From contig JAIESQ010000006.1 of assembly GCA_019745975.1 (NCBI GenBank), positions 1-48,432 of the forward strand: a stretch of 48,432 nt of DNA, read 5' to 3'. Below the pieces are notes generated by a model that saw nothing but the letters and a program-made list of their open reading frames with translations, had not been told where the DNA came from and did no database searches. Shown here piece after piece: positions 9,131-19,500 of the stretch. The stretch comes from Pirellulales bacterium. GTDB lineage: Bacteria > Planctomycetota > Planctomycetia > Pirellulales > JAEUIK01. The first letter of the stretch is position 1. Each line of letters opens with the position of its first letter. A program made the translations under genes and the position numbers.

Positions 9131-9354
9131 TGGGCCGACTCTCCTTGAAAGACGTCGATCAAGCGACCAACGCTTTGAATGATCGCGAGCGCGTCTTCGG
9201 GAGTCAATGGCTCGGCATAATACGGTTGCCAGACGCGAATCGTCTGGTTGATCAGCTGAGCATTGACCCAGCTCGGAGCGCCGGCCGGCACAGGATTTGC
9301 GCAGGCCGTTTCGCGGGCGGCTTTGCTAGTTGAGGAGCGACGAACCATGTGCAT
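9127..9354 (-). CDS. small recombinase-associated protein
   Basis: A 75-residue protein whose C-terminal part (INQTIRVWQPYYAEPLTPED...IIQSVGRLIDVF) resembles short hypothetical proteins I associate with serine recombinase genes. Its stop overlaps the recombinase ATG (ATGA), pointing to translational coupling. The ATG at 9354 is preceded by GGCAGGT; 9348 is an alternative. A role as a directionality factor or accessory protein is only a guess. The stretch from 9355 to 9627 shows no other gene. Confidence 0.6.
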   Translation of the reverse strand: MHMVRRSSTSKAARETACANPVPAGAPSWVNAQLINQTIRVWQPYYAEPLTPEDALAIIQSVGRLIDVFQGESAQ

Positions 9355-9627
9355 CGAGACCTGCCAGTTCGTTTTGGCCCGCGGCGGCCGGCGCCGCGTG
9401 GGCTCGATATGTAGATCGCAAGGGAGGGGTCCACGCGCACGGGGAGCAAGCCGGTGGGTGCGACCAGAGGCACCGCAGCAAGGGCCAACGTGCATCAGGC
9501 TTGCGGAGCAAGTCCTAGAGCCTGCTGTTGGCCGGGCGAGGATTATGGGGCAGTGCCGCCGGGAGTCGGGTCCCAGCGGGCTGGCGGACGGCCGGATGGT
9601 CAGTCGGACTCACCCGAGCGCCGTTTC

Positions 9628-12600
9628 CTACCGCTGAGCTGGGGCTGTCTCCGCCTGCGTTAGGTCTTTAATCGGCTTGCGCTGCGCAAGCAGGCGTGGG
9701 AGTACTTCGTGTGCTCCATCCTGGATGACGAACCAGCGCCGCTTGTAATGGATGATCTCTTCCGAGAGTCCGTAGCGGAGAAGCTCCTCCCGGTTCGCCG
9801 GCACGCCGTTCAGAATGAGTTCCAGCACGTCGTCGCCCGCGATCCGGGCACTTGCAAGCCTCCACCCGTTGTCGAGTTCGATCAGGGAGCCGCCGGCCAA
9901 GAGGTCGAGGACCTCATCAGTTGTGGCTTCGGCAAGCGGAGTGCCGATGCCGAGTCGTAGCTTAACATTGGGCACGTCCGTGGGACTCAAGTTGAGTCCG
10001 ACCAGCGCCTGGCCGTCCGCGAGCACAGCCCGCGCGATCTTGACGCTCTGAATGCCGGATGAACCCATGACCTTGTCGTAGATGGGGAAGATCGCTCCAC
10101 TCAGAATGTGGAAACGACGCGCCTCCGTGGCGGGCGTGTTGGCGTATTCGGCATCCCACCATGCGCGGGCTTCTGCGGTTTCGACACGCTCGTACTTCTC
10201 TTTGAGCTCCTGCGGTTCCAGTGATCGTCTCGGGCCTTTCACGCCCGTCAAGTTGACCTCGTTGCGCGCCGCATCCCAGTGTTCTGACACGGCGTAGATT
10301 CGGCGGCTCTGCCGGTTACGGTAAAAGCCCAGTTTCGCTCCACGGGCAACTGTCTCAAAGGGGTGTCGCACGACATCGACCTCTCCCTGCAGGTCGTGCA
10401 GCATCGTTCTTGCACCCGAGGCCGGGTCGACAAAGAGGGTCTCAGGCTCCGCGATCCGTTTGAGGTTCCTTGCTCGAATCTCCTCGACTCCAAAATCGAA
10501 CGCACTCTGACGTTTCGCGGCTTCAACTGCCTCCACATAACGCTCGTGGAAGAGTTCAAAGATCCGGTTCTGCATCTCGACACGGAGCACCATGATCCGA
10601 TTTAGAAACTGCTCGACGTTCGAGACGTAGTTGTCACGGACAGCGGTCTTGTCCTTGTCGAGGACACCCATCCGATCCAAAACGCGCATGCCGATCCCAT
10701 CCTCACTGTGCTGGCCCGACTGAATCTGTCGGTAGAGCCGCGCCAGCGCCGCTTTGCCGAACTCGTCCGTCACATCTTCGGGTCGAAACAGGTCGCTCGA
10801 AAGCGAGTGCCGCTCTCCTTTGGTGAGGGCACCTAGCGCTGCCAAGCGCTTGGAGACTGCGTTGACGAGCCGCTTCTGGCCGGCCAGGTCGAGTAGCACA
10901 AGGCGTATGACTGGCGCGGAGCTTTGGTTTGAGCGATGGACGCGGCCAAAGGCCTGCATCTGCTGATCTGCCGACCAGGACAACTGGAACGCATAGAAGA
11001 CACGCCGGTCTTGGTTCTTCGCGGCAACATCCGCGTGGACGCTGATCCCTGTGGAACCGGCCCCGGAGATGACGGCCAGGTGTTTTCGGCCTTGCTGGAA
11101 GAGCCTAGTCTCGTACTCGTTCAGTTCCCGACGCGGGATCCCTTCGAGTTTGCGACGGACATACTTGCCGTTCTCGAAACGATGCATTCGGCCGCTGATC
11201 TCAGCTACATTGCTGACGCCGAACCTTGCGACTAGCGCGTCCAGCGGGTTTTGCGGGAAGTCGAGGTCGGCCACTTTGTCGAGCAGTTCCTTCTGGCGCC
11301 TTTGGTTCTCGCGGTTGATCTCAGGGTTCCCGGCCGCATCCTCAATCCGCACGCGGACCACATTACCGGTCACTGGGTCAGTCTGTTCTTGGTACTGATA
11401 CAGGGGGAACTGCTTCTCGATGAGCTGCACTATCATTTCGCGTGGCGTGGCATCGAGTTCGGATAGTTCAGCTCCTTCAGCTCTCGCGTCCCGGACCTTG
11501 CGGTCGGACTGGGCCTCGCCAGTATTAAAGAGGCTGAGCACCACGGAGCGGCCCTGGCTGAGGTCTTGCTCAATGGATGGGATCACGTCAGGGAGCGTGT
11601 AGGCCATCATCAGTTGCAGGAAGAACCGCTGCTGCGCCGAGTAGAACTGCGCATAACGGTTGGCGTTTCGACCTTGGCAGACATTCTGTTCCGCCGATTC
11701 GAACGCCACGAGGAGTTCCGACCAGAGGTCGGCGATCTGGTCATACTGCTGCGTCTCGCCCTCAGTCAGCCGATGCAAGAGCGGCTCGTACTCGACGGCG
11801 CTATCGGGCACAAAGGTCCCATCCGGCCTGCGCGTCGCGCCGTAGCTGATCGTCCGTGAGAGATATGTGCCGACGCTCTTGAGGTCGCGGCACAGCATCT
11901 CCATCGCGGCGACTCCACCGCGCTCCATCGCTACCAGGAACGCTGGGAAATCTGCGAACGGTGCGCCTGCGCCCCACAGCCCTAGTCGTTCATACGGGGC
12001 CATGTGCCGGGCTTCGGTCGCCCCAGTTGCACTGAAGTAACGCACCCGAGCCTCTGGAAAGAGCCGCTGAAGCGTGATCCCCATGTTCCCACGGAGCGTG
12101 CCGTGGTCCACAGTGGCCTTGCCGCCGTGCGGCGTAGCGGCGGCGTTCTTCATGAGGTGCGCCTCATCGAACGCAATGACGCCATCGAAGTTCTCTCCGA
12201 GCCAGTCCGTCAACTGTTTGAACCGCGGGCGCTCGCCCGCGAAATCGGTGCTCAGCATCGTGTAGGTCGTAAACAGGACGCCGGCATTGGCGGAGATCGC
12301 CTCGTTCGGCTTGAACCTTGCCTGATGGACGATGGGAAGCGGGAGACCCACCGCGTCGCGATCACGCTCGGCGTCGGCGCAGAGTTGATGTGAAGCCGAG
12401 ATATGCACGTGCCGTCTTCGGCCCTGCTCGAGCTCGTTGTAGATGAAGGCATAGATTTCGCGTCCCTTACCGATCCCGGTGCCGTCTCCGTTCCAATGGC
12501 CTTTACGCGACCCGTCGGGCAATAGCGCATTGGTTGCCTGACCGGCATAGATCACATCCTCTAGTTGCAGGTTGGAGACACGACCTTCTGCGATCACATC

Positions 12601-14196
12601 GGTCGGTAGATGGTGGCGGTAGGTGATATCTGGCGGTTCGACGCAGGCCATCGCTGTTGACTCGACCACATTGGCTGGATGCGGCTGCGCGCCCCGCACT
12701 ACAGCCTTCTGCACTCGGTATGCGGCGAAGACGGTCCCCTCCTCAATATCCACCGCCTGTGGGCCGACGAGGAGTTCGAGGCCGCCTACAGCATCTCCAT
12801 CTGATCGAGAGTCGCGAGCATGAGAGACGCCGCCCAGTTCCGCATCGCTTCCACCTCCATTGGGAGTTCCACTCCCTCGCGTTCCAGGATCAAAGTAATC
12901 GTTCTGAGGAGCCTGTCCCCTTGCTCCATCACTACTCGATTCCAAATCAGCCACTGGTCGGTCGTAATCGAAACCTCGCTGGGCGAGAGGACTCCCCCCG
13001 CTCCGTCCTCCAAGAGAGAACCGATCAATTCGACGATCGGTCCCATTTCGGATGTCGGTCCCTGCGAATACCTCGACCGCAGCACCTCGGCTGCGCGCTC
13101 TTTCGTCTTGTCTGCAAACTCGCCCATATACGTCCTCCTTTGATAAGCCTCCAAGTAGATCAAGCGCCGCACGAACCGAGAGTCCGCTCGCGGTAACCAT
13201 GGCCGATCTGTTCGTAGTCGGCCCGTCGCGGTCGATCACGATAATCTGGTTGTCGAACGTCGTGCCAAACTGCGCGTACTCGCGTCCGTCCATACCGACG
13301 TTAGCTCGCACGCTATAGCGTTGGGCGATGTCGGACCACCATTCGCGGAACGCCGGGCGGTCCAGAGCCATCCCACATCCGACGATGGCCACTAGGCGAC
13401 CGCCGGGCTTGAGCCGTAAGAGCGCCTGCTCGATATGCCTCGCGCCAAACGCCGTCCGGTGGCCATTCACTCGGCCGCCTGTCGCCGAGAACGGCGGGTT
13501 CATAACAACGGCGTCGTAGAACTTCTCGGGTGGGAGGAGGTTGTCCAGCCGCTCTGCATCGACCGCGTACGGCTGGAATCCAAGTAGCGTCAGGAGTGAT
13601 CTCCTTCGCTCGTCGATCTCGTTCGTATCTACATCGGCACCAGCCAGCCGTGCCAGGGTCGCGAGGTTGCCCGTCCCCGCACTCGGTTCTAGGACCTTCA
13701 TGCCGGCACAGAGCGAGGCAGCCTTAATGACAGTCAGCGCTTGGGCCGGCGGTGTGCTGAACTGTTGGAAGTCGACTTGGCTCTGGTCGCGCCTGGTCTG
13801 AAGCGGCAGTCGCTCCTGCCCAGTGAGGAGCCGATCGATTGCGGCTTGCGGATTCTTGAGGTCCAGGCCGACGCGGTTCAGATAAATATTGAAGCCCGCC
13901 TCGGCCGCATCGTACGCATCGCGGGCATGACCCGCGGAGCTGCCGAAGATGTCACGGGCCAGCTGTGAAACGGCCGTGTTGTTGAAGCTGGCTGCGGGGT
14001 CTCCTTCCAACCGGGCAGCGAACTCAAGCGCAAAACGCGATGTCGGGTGCTGGTCCGGAGAGACGAGCGTCGCCGGCGGCACTGTCAGGCCACCGAAGTC
14101 GAAACTCAATTGGTGTTGCGACCCCCCAACCGACCCCCGTGGCGGTGTATTGCTCGCTGGTCGGGGGGCTGATGGGTCGCTAGGGTGTTTCACCAT
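9628..14196 (-). CDS. methyltransferase-strawberry notch helicase fusion
   Basis: A 1522-residue protein. Residues about 145-325 form an N6-adenine-type methyltransferase: FSTPP, VLEPSAGTGN (168-177) and the catalytic VMNPPFS (around 232). A low-complexity linker (about 360-480) leads to a strawberry-notch SF2 ATPase with GDGTGIGKGR (571-580) and AFDEAHLMKN (675-684). A C-terminal helicase half has SGAGSTGISVHAD and FGRVHRSNQ. Such fusions occur on plasmids and phages and resemble the layout of phage P1 DarB, an antirestriction protein; that function is inferred. ATG 14196 begins the conserved part; a longer frame to 14328 looks unlikely. It is the last gene of the mobilization cluster. Confidence 0.85.
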   Translation of the reverse strand: MVKHPSDPSAPRPASNTPPRGSVGGSQHQLSFDFGGLTVPPATLVSPDQHPTSRFALEFAARLEGDPAASFNNTAVSQLARDIFGSSAGHARDAYDAAEAGFNIYLNRVGLDLKNPQAAIDRLLTGQERLPLQTRRDQSQVDFQQFSTPPAQALTVIKAASLCAGMKVLEPSAGTGNLATLARLAGADVDTNEIDERRRSLLTLLGFQPYAVDAERLDNLLPPEKFYDAVVMNPPFSATGGRVNGHRTAFGARHIEQALLRLKPGGRLVAIVGCGMALDRPAFREWWSDIAQRYSVRANVGMDGREYAQFGTTFDNQIIVIDRDGPTTNRSAMVTASGLSVRAALDLLGGLSKEDVYGRVCRQDERARSRGAAVEVFAGTDIRNGTDRRIDRFSLGGRSGGSPLAQRGFDYDRPVADLESSSDGARGQAPQNDYFDPGTRGSGTPNGGGSDAELGGVSHARDSRSDGDAVGGLELLVGPQAVDIEEGTVFAAYRVQKAVVRGAQPHPANVVESTAMACVEPPDITYRHHLPTDVIAEGRVSNLQLEDVIYAGQATNALLPDGSRKGHWNGDGTGIGKGREIYAFIYNELEQGRRRHVHISASHQLCADAERDRDAVGLPLPIVHQARFKPNEAISANAGVLFTTYTMLSTDFAGERPRFKQLTDWLGENFDGVIAFDEAHLMKNAAATPHGGKATVDHGTLRGNMGITLQRLFPEARVRYFSATGATEARHMAPYERLGLWGAGAPFADFPAFLVAMERGGVAAMEMLCRDLKSVGTYLSRTISYGATRRPDGTFVPDSAVEYEPLLHRLTEGETQQYDQIADLWSELLVAFESAEQNVCQGRNANRYAQFYSAQQRFFLQLMMAYTLPDVIPSIEQDLSQGRSVVLSLFNTGEAQSDRKVRDARAEGAELSELDATPREMIVQLIEKQFPLYQYQEQTDPVTGNVVRVRIEDAAGNPEINRENQRRQKELLDKVADLDFPQNPLDALVARFGVSNVAEISGRMHRFENGKYVRRKLEGIPRRELNEYETRLFQQGRKHLAVISGAGSTGISVHADVAAKNQDRRVFYAFQLSWSADQQMQAFGRVHRSNQSSAPVIRLVLLDLAGQKRLVNAVSKRLAALGALTKGERHSLSSDLFRPEDVTDEFGKAALARLYRQIQSGQHSEDGIGMRVLDRMGVLDKDKTAVRDNYVSNVEQFLNRIMVLRVEMQNRIFELFHERYVEAVEAAKRQSAFDFGVEEIRARNLKRIAEPETLFVDPASGARTMLHDLQGEVDVVRHPFETVARGAKLGFYRNRQSRRIYAVSEHWDAARNEVNLTGVKGPRRSLEPQELKEKYERVETAEARAWWDAEYANTPATEARRFHILSGAIFPIYDKVMGSSGIQSVKIARAVLADGQALVGLNLSPTDVPNVKLRLGIGTPLAEATTDEVLDLLAGGSLIELDNGWRLASARIAGDDVLELILNGVPANREELLRYGLSEEIIHYKRRWFVIQDGAHEVLPRLLAQRKPIKDLTQAETAPAQR

Positions 14197-14288
14197 AGTC
14201 TTCGTGGTTTTAGCTGTCTGGGTAGTGATGAGATAGCCAGCATTCACTAGAGATATGAGGGAAACACGTACAAGAGTTGCGTAACGGC

Positions 14289-14322
14289 GCGGGACGCTGC
14301 GCCAGGAGCGGTAACGTCCCGC
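14289..14322. terminator. 8-bp inverted repeat between genes
   Basis: GCGGGACG (14289-14296) and CGTCCCGC (14315-14322) are exact complements with an 18-base loop. The repeat lies in the 290-base gap between the DUF2000 gene and the helicase fusion. It could end the DUF2000 transcript or act as an operator. No T-run follows. A GCGGTAAC motif inside the loop also occurs next to the relaxase start. Confidence 0.35.
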
Positions 14323-14485
14323 TATCATTGACCAGAGTTGGCCAGGGTGCAGGTGCTACGGATCTCCAGCGGTTCCTACGCCCGATCGTCCGAGGCTTTC
14401 AGCGCTAGCCCTGGGGGCGGCTAGGGTGACAGTGTCTTTCGCGCCGCTCCGTGTTCACTGATCGCCTTGAGTCCGTCACAGCCGC

Positions 14486-14953
14486 CTAAAGTGAATCGGT
14501 TCCCTTTGGGTTGCCGACAGCGTTTGGCTGAGTGAAGAGCGAGAACTTCTTCGTCAGACCTTGCATATCTTCCTGTCTGCCAAAAAGGAAAACCGCGACG
14601 TACTCGACGTCGTCTTCCGGTGTGGTCTTCGTCTTCTGTATCTGTGCCTCTGCCGATGGGCCGAGCATCGTGTCGGTGAACGCTTGGCATGTGAGACCGA
14701 CGGCAAGTGCTGCGGACCGCAGCGTGCGAAGTTGGTTGGTGTTCTTCGCCTGTAGGACGATTACTGGCCAATGACTGATGGTGGCCAGCAGCCTCTGGTC
14801 GGGACCCTGGTAATCGTGGAACTGGCTGGCTGTCACTTCATGACACTGCCGCGGCATGCCGAGGGCAAGATGCGCCATAGCGTTGAGCAACTGCGGCAGC
14901 GGTGTCGTGCGGTTGAGTACAGCGACCCATTTGTATTCGTTGTCCGTGTACAT
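14486..14953 (-). CDS. DUF2000 (peptidyl-tRNA hydrolase-fold) protein
   Basis: A 155-residue protein that matches DUF2000 by its pattern: YKWVAVLNRTTPLPQLLNAMAHLALG at the start and EYVAVFLFGRQEDMQGLTKKFSLF at the end. The family shares the PTH2 fold but its activity is unknown. I prefer ATG 14953 (MYTDNEYKW) over 14974. It sits between the desaturase and helicase-fusion genes on the same strand. DUF2000 is not a known mobilization component, so its presence here is odd. Confidence 0.65.
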   Translation of the reverse strand: MYTDNEYKWVAVLNRTTPLPQLLNAMAHLALGMPRQCHEVTASQFHDYQGPDQRLLATISHWPVIVLQAKNTNQLRTLRSAALAVGLTCQAFTDTMLGPSAEAQIQKTKTTPEDDVEYVAVFLFGRQEDMQGLTKKFSLFTQPNAVGNPKGTDSL

Positions 14954-15037
14954 TACTCGATCGACCTTTCTCATATCTGAGGGGGGTAGGCAAGGAGAGG
15001 CCGGAATGGTGACGGCCTCCCCTGCCGGTTAAACAGT

Positions 15038-16303
15038 TCACATGCCGTTCGCCACCTTCACCGCCTGGCTCAATGTGATCGGCTCAGTGGCATCGGCTGC
15101 CGAGTCTTCGACTTCATTGAACGATTCGAGCATGCGGTGCAGGATGCGGCGGTAACCTCCCACGTAGTGGATAGGCGATGTACCCCGCTCCGCCGCGAGT
15201 GCTTGGAACGTAAAGAAGGGCTCGGTCCAGCGCTTCTCAAGTGGCCATAGATGGTGGCTGCCATGCACCGGGAGGTCTCCGACGAGGATCGCCAGGCGGA
15301 AGGGGGCATGGTAGAAATAGAGCCGCGCCCACCAGAGGGTCCACGCGGACAGCCACTCGAGCCCGCTCAAGCCGCACGCCGGGAGGGGATCGCCCAGATG
15401 CCGGTTGACGAGCATCGAAAAGTAATGCTGCTTGGCAGACTGACCAGGCTGACGTCGACGCGTCCAGAAGTGTTCCGTGACGAATTGGCACATGGCTGAC
15501 ATGTGATACAGAACGGTCATTGGAAAGACGCAGCCGATAAAGAAAGGCAGCCACGTCTGGGTTGCTGTTACGGCAAGGGCGACGATGGACCACCATGCCA
15601 ATGTCATCGCACGTCGGTATGCAGGGCAGCTGACGACGTTTGCCCTGACTCGGGCCAGCAGGAACACCGCGTGGACCCTGGGGGAGAGCAAGGCCCGTAC
15701 GACCAGTCTCCTGTTCACCTCGGCATCGACACCCTGCTCAAGTCTCATCACCTCGATGATGAACTTCCGGTCTACGTCGGCGTCTGAGGCGAGTTGCGGG
15801 TGATGGAGCTCTTTGTGATCTTCTTGATAGCCGTCGAAGTTCTGCACGACGAGTACGGTGGAGATTACTTCTACCAGGGCACGGTCGACAGCGGGGTCGC
15901 CGCTGAGGTTGTCGTGGACTCCTTGGTGGCAGATGAACACCTGAAAGGTGCGGGCTGTGCCGACGACTAGTAGCCACGCGATCGGTAGACCGAACCAGGT
16001 GTATCCGCCCTGACTGACAATTACGAATGACGAGCAGAGCCCGACGCCGAGGAGCGCCGTCGTTAGCAAGACGACGACCCACCAAGGCTTTGTGGGGAAG
16101 AAGGGCTTCTGGCCAGCGTATGGGTAGCCGCTGAGCCAAGTGAGGAATGGCTGCATCAAGCGAGGAAGGCGAACGTGCCAGTCGGTCCGGATGACGGCGA
16201 TGTCAGGTTCACACTGCCCTGCGACGCGACCAGGCTGGTCGAGCAGGACGTGGTGGGTTGTAGGTCCAACCTCGCCGAAGTCCCGTTTGTTGGAAGTGGA
16301 CAT
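15038..16303 (-). CDS. fatty-acid-desaturase-like membrane protein
   Basis: A 421-residue integral membrane protein with the three histidine clusters of the membrane di-iron desaturase/hydroxylase superfamily: HQGVHD, HKELHHPQ and GSHHLWP, plus a possible fourth at YHMSAMCQFVTEHF. Hydrophobic pairs lie near residues 75-120 and 225-270. The family inserts double bonds or hydroxyls in lipid chains using O2. The gene sits directly downstream of the MobF relaxase on the same strand (245-base gap), so it may adjust membrane lipids during transfer or be cargo; both are inference. The substrate is unknown. Confidence 0.75.
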   Translation of the reverse strand: MSTSNKRDFGEVGPTTHHVLLDQPGRVAGQCEPDIAVIRTDWHVRLPRLMQPFLTWLSGYPYAGQKPFFPTKPWWVVVLLTTALLGVGLCSSFVIVSQGGYTWFGLPIAWLLVVGTARTFQVFICHQGVHDNLSGDPAVDRALVEVISTVLVVQNFDGYQEDHKELHHPQLASDADVDRKFIIEVMRLEQGVDAEVNRRLVVRALLSPRVHAVFLLARVRANVVSCPAYRRAMTLAWWSIVALAVTATQTWLPFFIGCVFPMTVLYHMSAMCQFVTEHFWTRRRQPGQSAKQHYFSMLVNRHLGDPLPACGLSGLEWLSAWTLWWARLYFYHAPFRLAILVGDLPVHGSHHLWPLEKRWTEPFFTFQALAAERGTSPIHYVGGYRRILHRMLESFNEVEDSAADATEPITLSQAVKVANGM

Positions 16304-16547
16304 GTTTGTCCCTCACATAGAAATGGGGCGAACGGAGCGACACGCGCGGCAGAAAGAGGAAGCCGACCTGCTGCGTCACAGGCGGATGCCGCACGCCCCC
16401 CGCGCAGATAGATCGCAGGGGCGGGTAAGACGCGCAGAGGGCGGTCGATGAGATGTCCGCGGAGAGATACGAGAGCTGTAGGTGCGCCTCGGTTGGCTGG
16501 CAGCCAGCTCTACCGCTCTTCGCTGCGCCTTTGAGCGAGCATGTCCT

Positions 16548-19500
16548 CTAGGCAGTTTTCTCCAGGTCGAGGAGGAACAACCCTGCCTGGGGGTTCTTGG
16601 TCCGATGCTGGCGCATCTGGTCGTAGAGATCCTTGACGGTGCGGCCGCGGGCTTTGAGCTCGTGTGCGAGGAGGAGTGCGGTCTTGGAGGCTTCGCTCGC
16701 TGAGGAAGACGCGTGAGCTCTTAGGAACTGTGCCCACCAGTCTGGGAGGTCATGCGGCAAGAACGTTGAGAACAGTTTACGTAGACCGGTCTTCTCGCGG
16801 GGGATCAAGAAGTCGAACCGCTCCACGTCTCTACGCACTGGTGTGAAGAGCTTGGTGAGGTTCGCGGGAGTCTCGTAGTCGAGGAGCTCGTGGCTGGCGA
16901 CGAACGGGTTGTCGCGGTGAAGGAAGCGCGTCGAGAACGAGGTGGCCGGCAGGTGAGCTAGCCGCTCGACAAGGAGTCTCGACAAGACCCTGTTGGCCTC
17001 ATCCGTGCGGTGGGCCGCGAAAGTGGTCAAGTAGTCTTGTATTGGAAGGTCAAAGCGCTGTAGCTCCTGGCATAGCGACAGGACGGTCCGGTGCGAGTGT
17101 CTGTCTCTAAGCTTGAGCCACAAGTCAGCGTATGGCCCAGTAAGGTCTGCGGTGTTGAGCTGTCGTTCACGTTCGAAGATGTCGCGCGGGTCGCGGGGGC
17201 GTGCCTTGACCATCGCGAGGACAGAGAACGGCAGGATCGTCGAGGGATCGGCGGCTCGGACCTTCGCGAGCTCGGGCACGGGGTCGAAGTTGGAGTGGAG
17301 GTAACTCCTGGCCTCAAGCCAGCGACACCGCGTGGGCGAGTTCTGGCTCATCACCTCGGCTGAACCGCAGAGTCGCATCGCCTTGTTCAGATAGGCTACC
17401 CGGTCTTCTGATGGGCAACCGGGATCGCATGCGGCTTCAATGCACGCTTCGATGAGCGTGTCGTGGCAGGATTCTCTTATCCTCTCCTCAAGGTGAGGTA
17501 ACGCCTGACTCAGAACCCGGTACTCGTTCTGGAACGTTTGCGTCTGGAGTCGAGCGATGCACTTGAGTGCGTGTTGCTTGCACGTCGAGAAGGTGGTGAA
17601 GTCACCCGCCTGTGCAGCGTAACGGAGGCCGACCGTCGTCGCCATGAGGCCGTCGAACCACGTCGACTCAGTGCGGGAGAGCTTGCGTGCCGTATCCACC
17701 GCCAGCGTCACGAAGTCCTTGCTGCGGAGCGTGTAGTTGTACTGCGGGAGTGGCTGACGTTGCCGTCTGGCTACTAGGCTGCGGACATGGTCGCTCGATG
17801 ACAGGGTCGCCTTCGCGGCCTTCGCAGCCCGGAGGAGAGACACCAGCTCGGCGTAGGCGATTGTCCGAGCGATGGACGGCTCGGCGCGGGCATGTTCACC
17901 GAAATGGCGCGCCATCGCTTGGACAGCTTGGTGGATCAAGGGGAAATACTTGGTGACGGGGAGCAACTGGTTCGTCACGAGTGCGCCTCCCCAAGTTGTG
18001 ATAGCGAGCGCCGCAGTGACCTTGGTCGAGGTCACCGAGACTAGGTCAGGCTTGGTCTCAGCGAAGCGCGTGTCGCTCACGGTGAGGAACAACTGTGGCA
18101 GGATCTCGTTCATGTAGTTGAAGAAGAGCCGCTCCGTGCCCACCTTGAGCAGCGATTGCTCGGTCTCTTCGACGAACGGGTTGCGGTGATCAGGGCCGGG
18201 TCGTCTGCCGAGGTTGTATTGTGAGTCGTAACCGTAGGCGACAGCCCCGAGCGAGTTGTCTGCCTTCAGCATGGTCACACCGACTTCAGTGTCGGTGTCG
18301 ATACCGATCGTCTTGCGTTGTGAGAGCGCGCCGAAGTCTGTCGTAGCTTGTCCGGTGTCCAAGACAGCATGCCAGATCAACGCGACCTCCTCAGCAGACA
18401 GCCCAGTGTCAAAGGTCTTAGAGCCGTTGATTAGCAAGGAGCTGGGCTGTCGAGGATCGATACCGAGTGAGCGGATCTGCACAAGGCACTGTGCGCTGCC
18501 CTCAACGACGATGCCACCTGGCACGGCCCCGTACCGTTTCACCGCCGCTCGCAGGAAGTCGGCGTCGGTCGTGGTGACGACATTGACGTGAGTCAGGTCC
18601 AAGATATCGCGGGGACGCAAGGCCGGGATCAGAAGATCGGCCACGACCGGTATCTGAGAGCGCACTGGGGTTCGCGTTGGAATGACTTTGCATGGAGGTG
18701 TGGCCGCGACGGTCTTCGGCTTCCGCGACTCTGGAGGAGCTGGTTGCGGGCTATCGTGGCGCGTATCCGAGCCATGCACTGGCGCCGCATGGGTCTGACC
18801 GCCATGGGAGCCGCTCGCCTTCGATTGATCAGCGGCCACGGGCGGGCGCCCGACTGTCTTGGGACTTCGTGGAGGCTTCGCCGGTGGGCTGGCGATCGAG
18901 GGTGTGTTACGGGCGCCATCGGTTGGGACCTGAAAGTCGCGTCCCTTAGTTAATTGTTGGTCGCGGACCCCGGCCGGCTCCTGGTGTACAGTCGGGGTCG
19001 CCGCTGCTTTACCGGCCCCGGCGCTGTCCGCTGACGTCGCGGACGACTTCCGTCGCTTCTTGGCGCGGCGCGACTCCTGACTGTTGGAGGACGTCGGTGT
19101 AGTTGACGTGGGAGCCGATGTGTCCGGTGGCCGACCGCCATCCGGTCCACTGCTTGAAGCGATGTCGTGAGCTAACTTCTTCGGCCGTGGCCTCTCCATG
19201 TGCTTCAGCAAGTGCTTGAGATCAGGACCGGCGTGCGACTTGTCAACGTAGAGGCGTGTGCTCTCGCAGGCTCGGGTCGTCTGCACGTAGCTCAGATGGC
19301 GATCCTGCATCGGGCCTCCCAGGAGCACATAGACGCTGGGGACGGTGGCGCCCTGCGCCTTGTGCGTAGTCATCGCGTACCCGAGCTGTACCTCCTTGTA
19401 GTTCCGATACGGGAGGTAGACGGTCTTCTTCGACTGGTGCAGACGGACTGCCATCGTCTTGTTGAGGCGGTTGAAGCCGAGCACTTGGCCACGGTCACCG

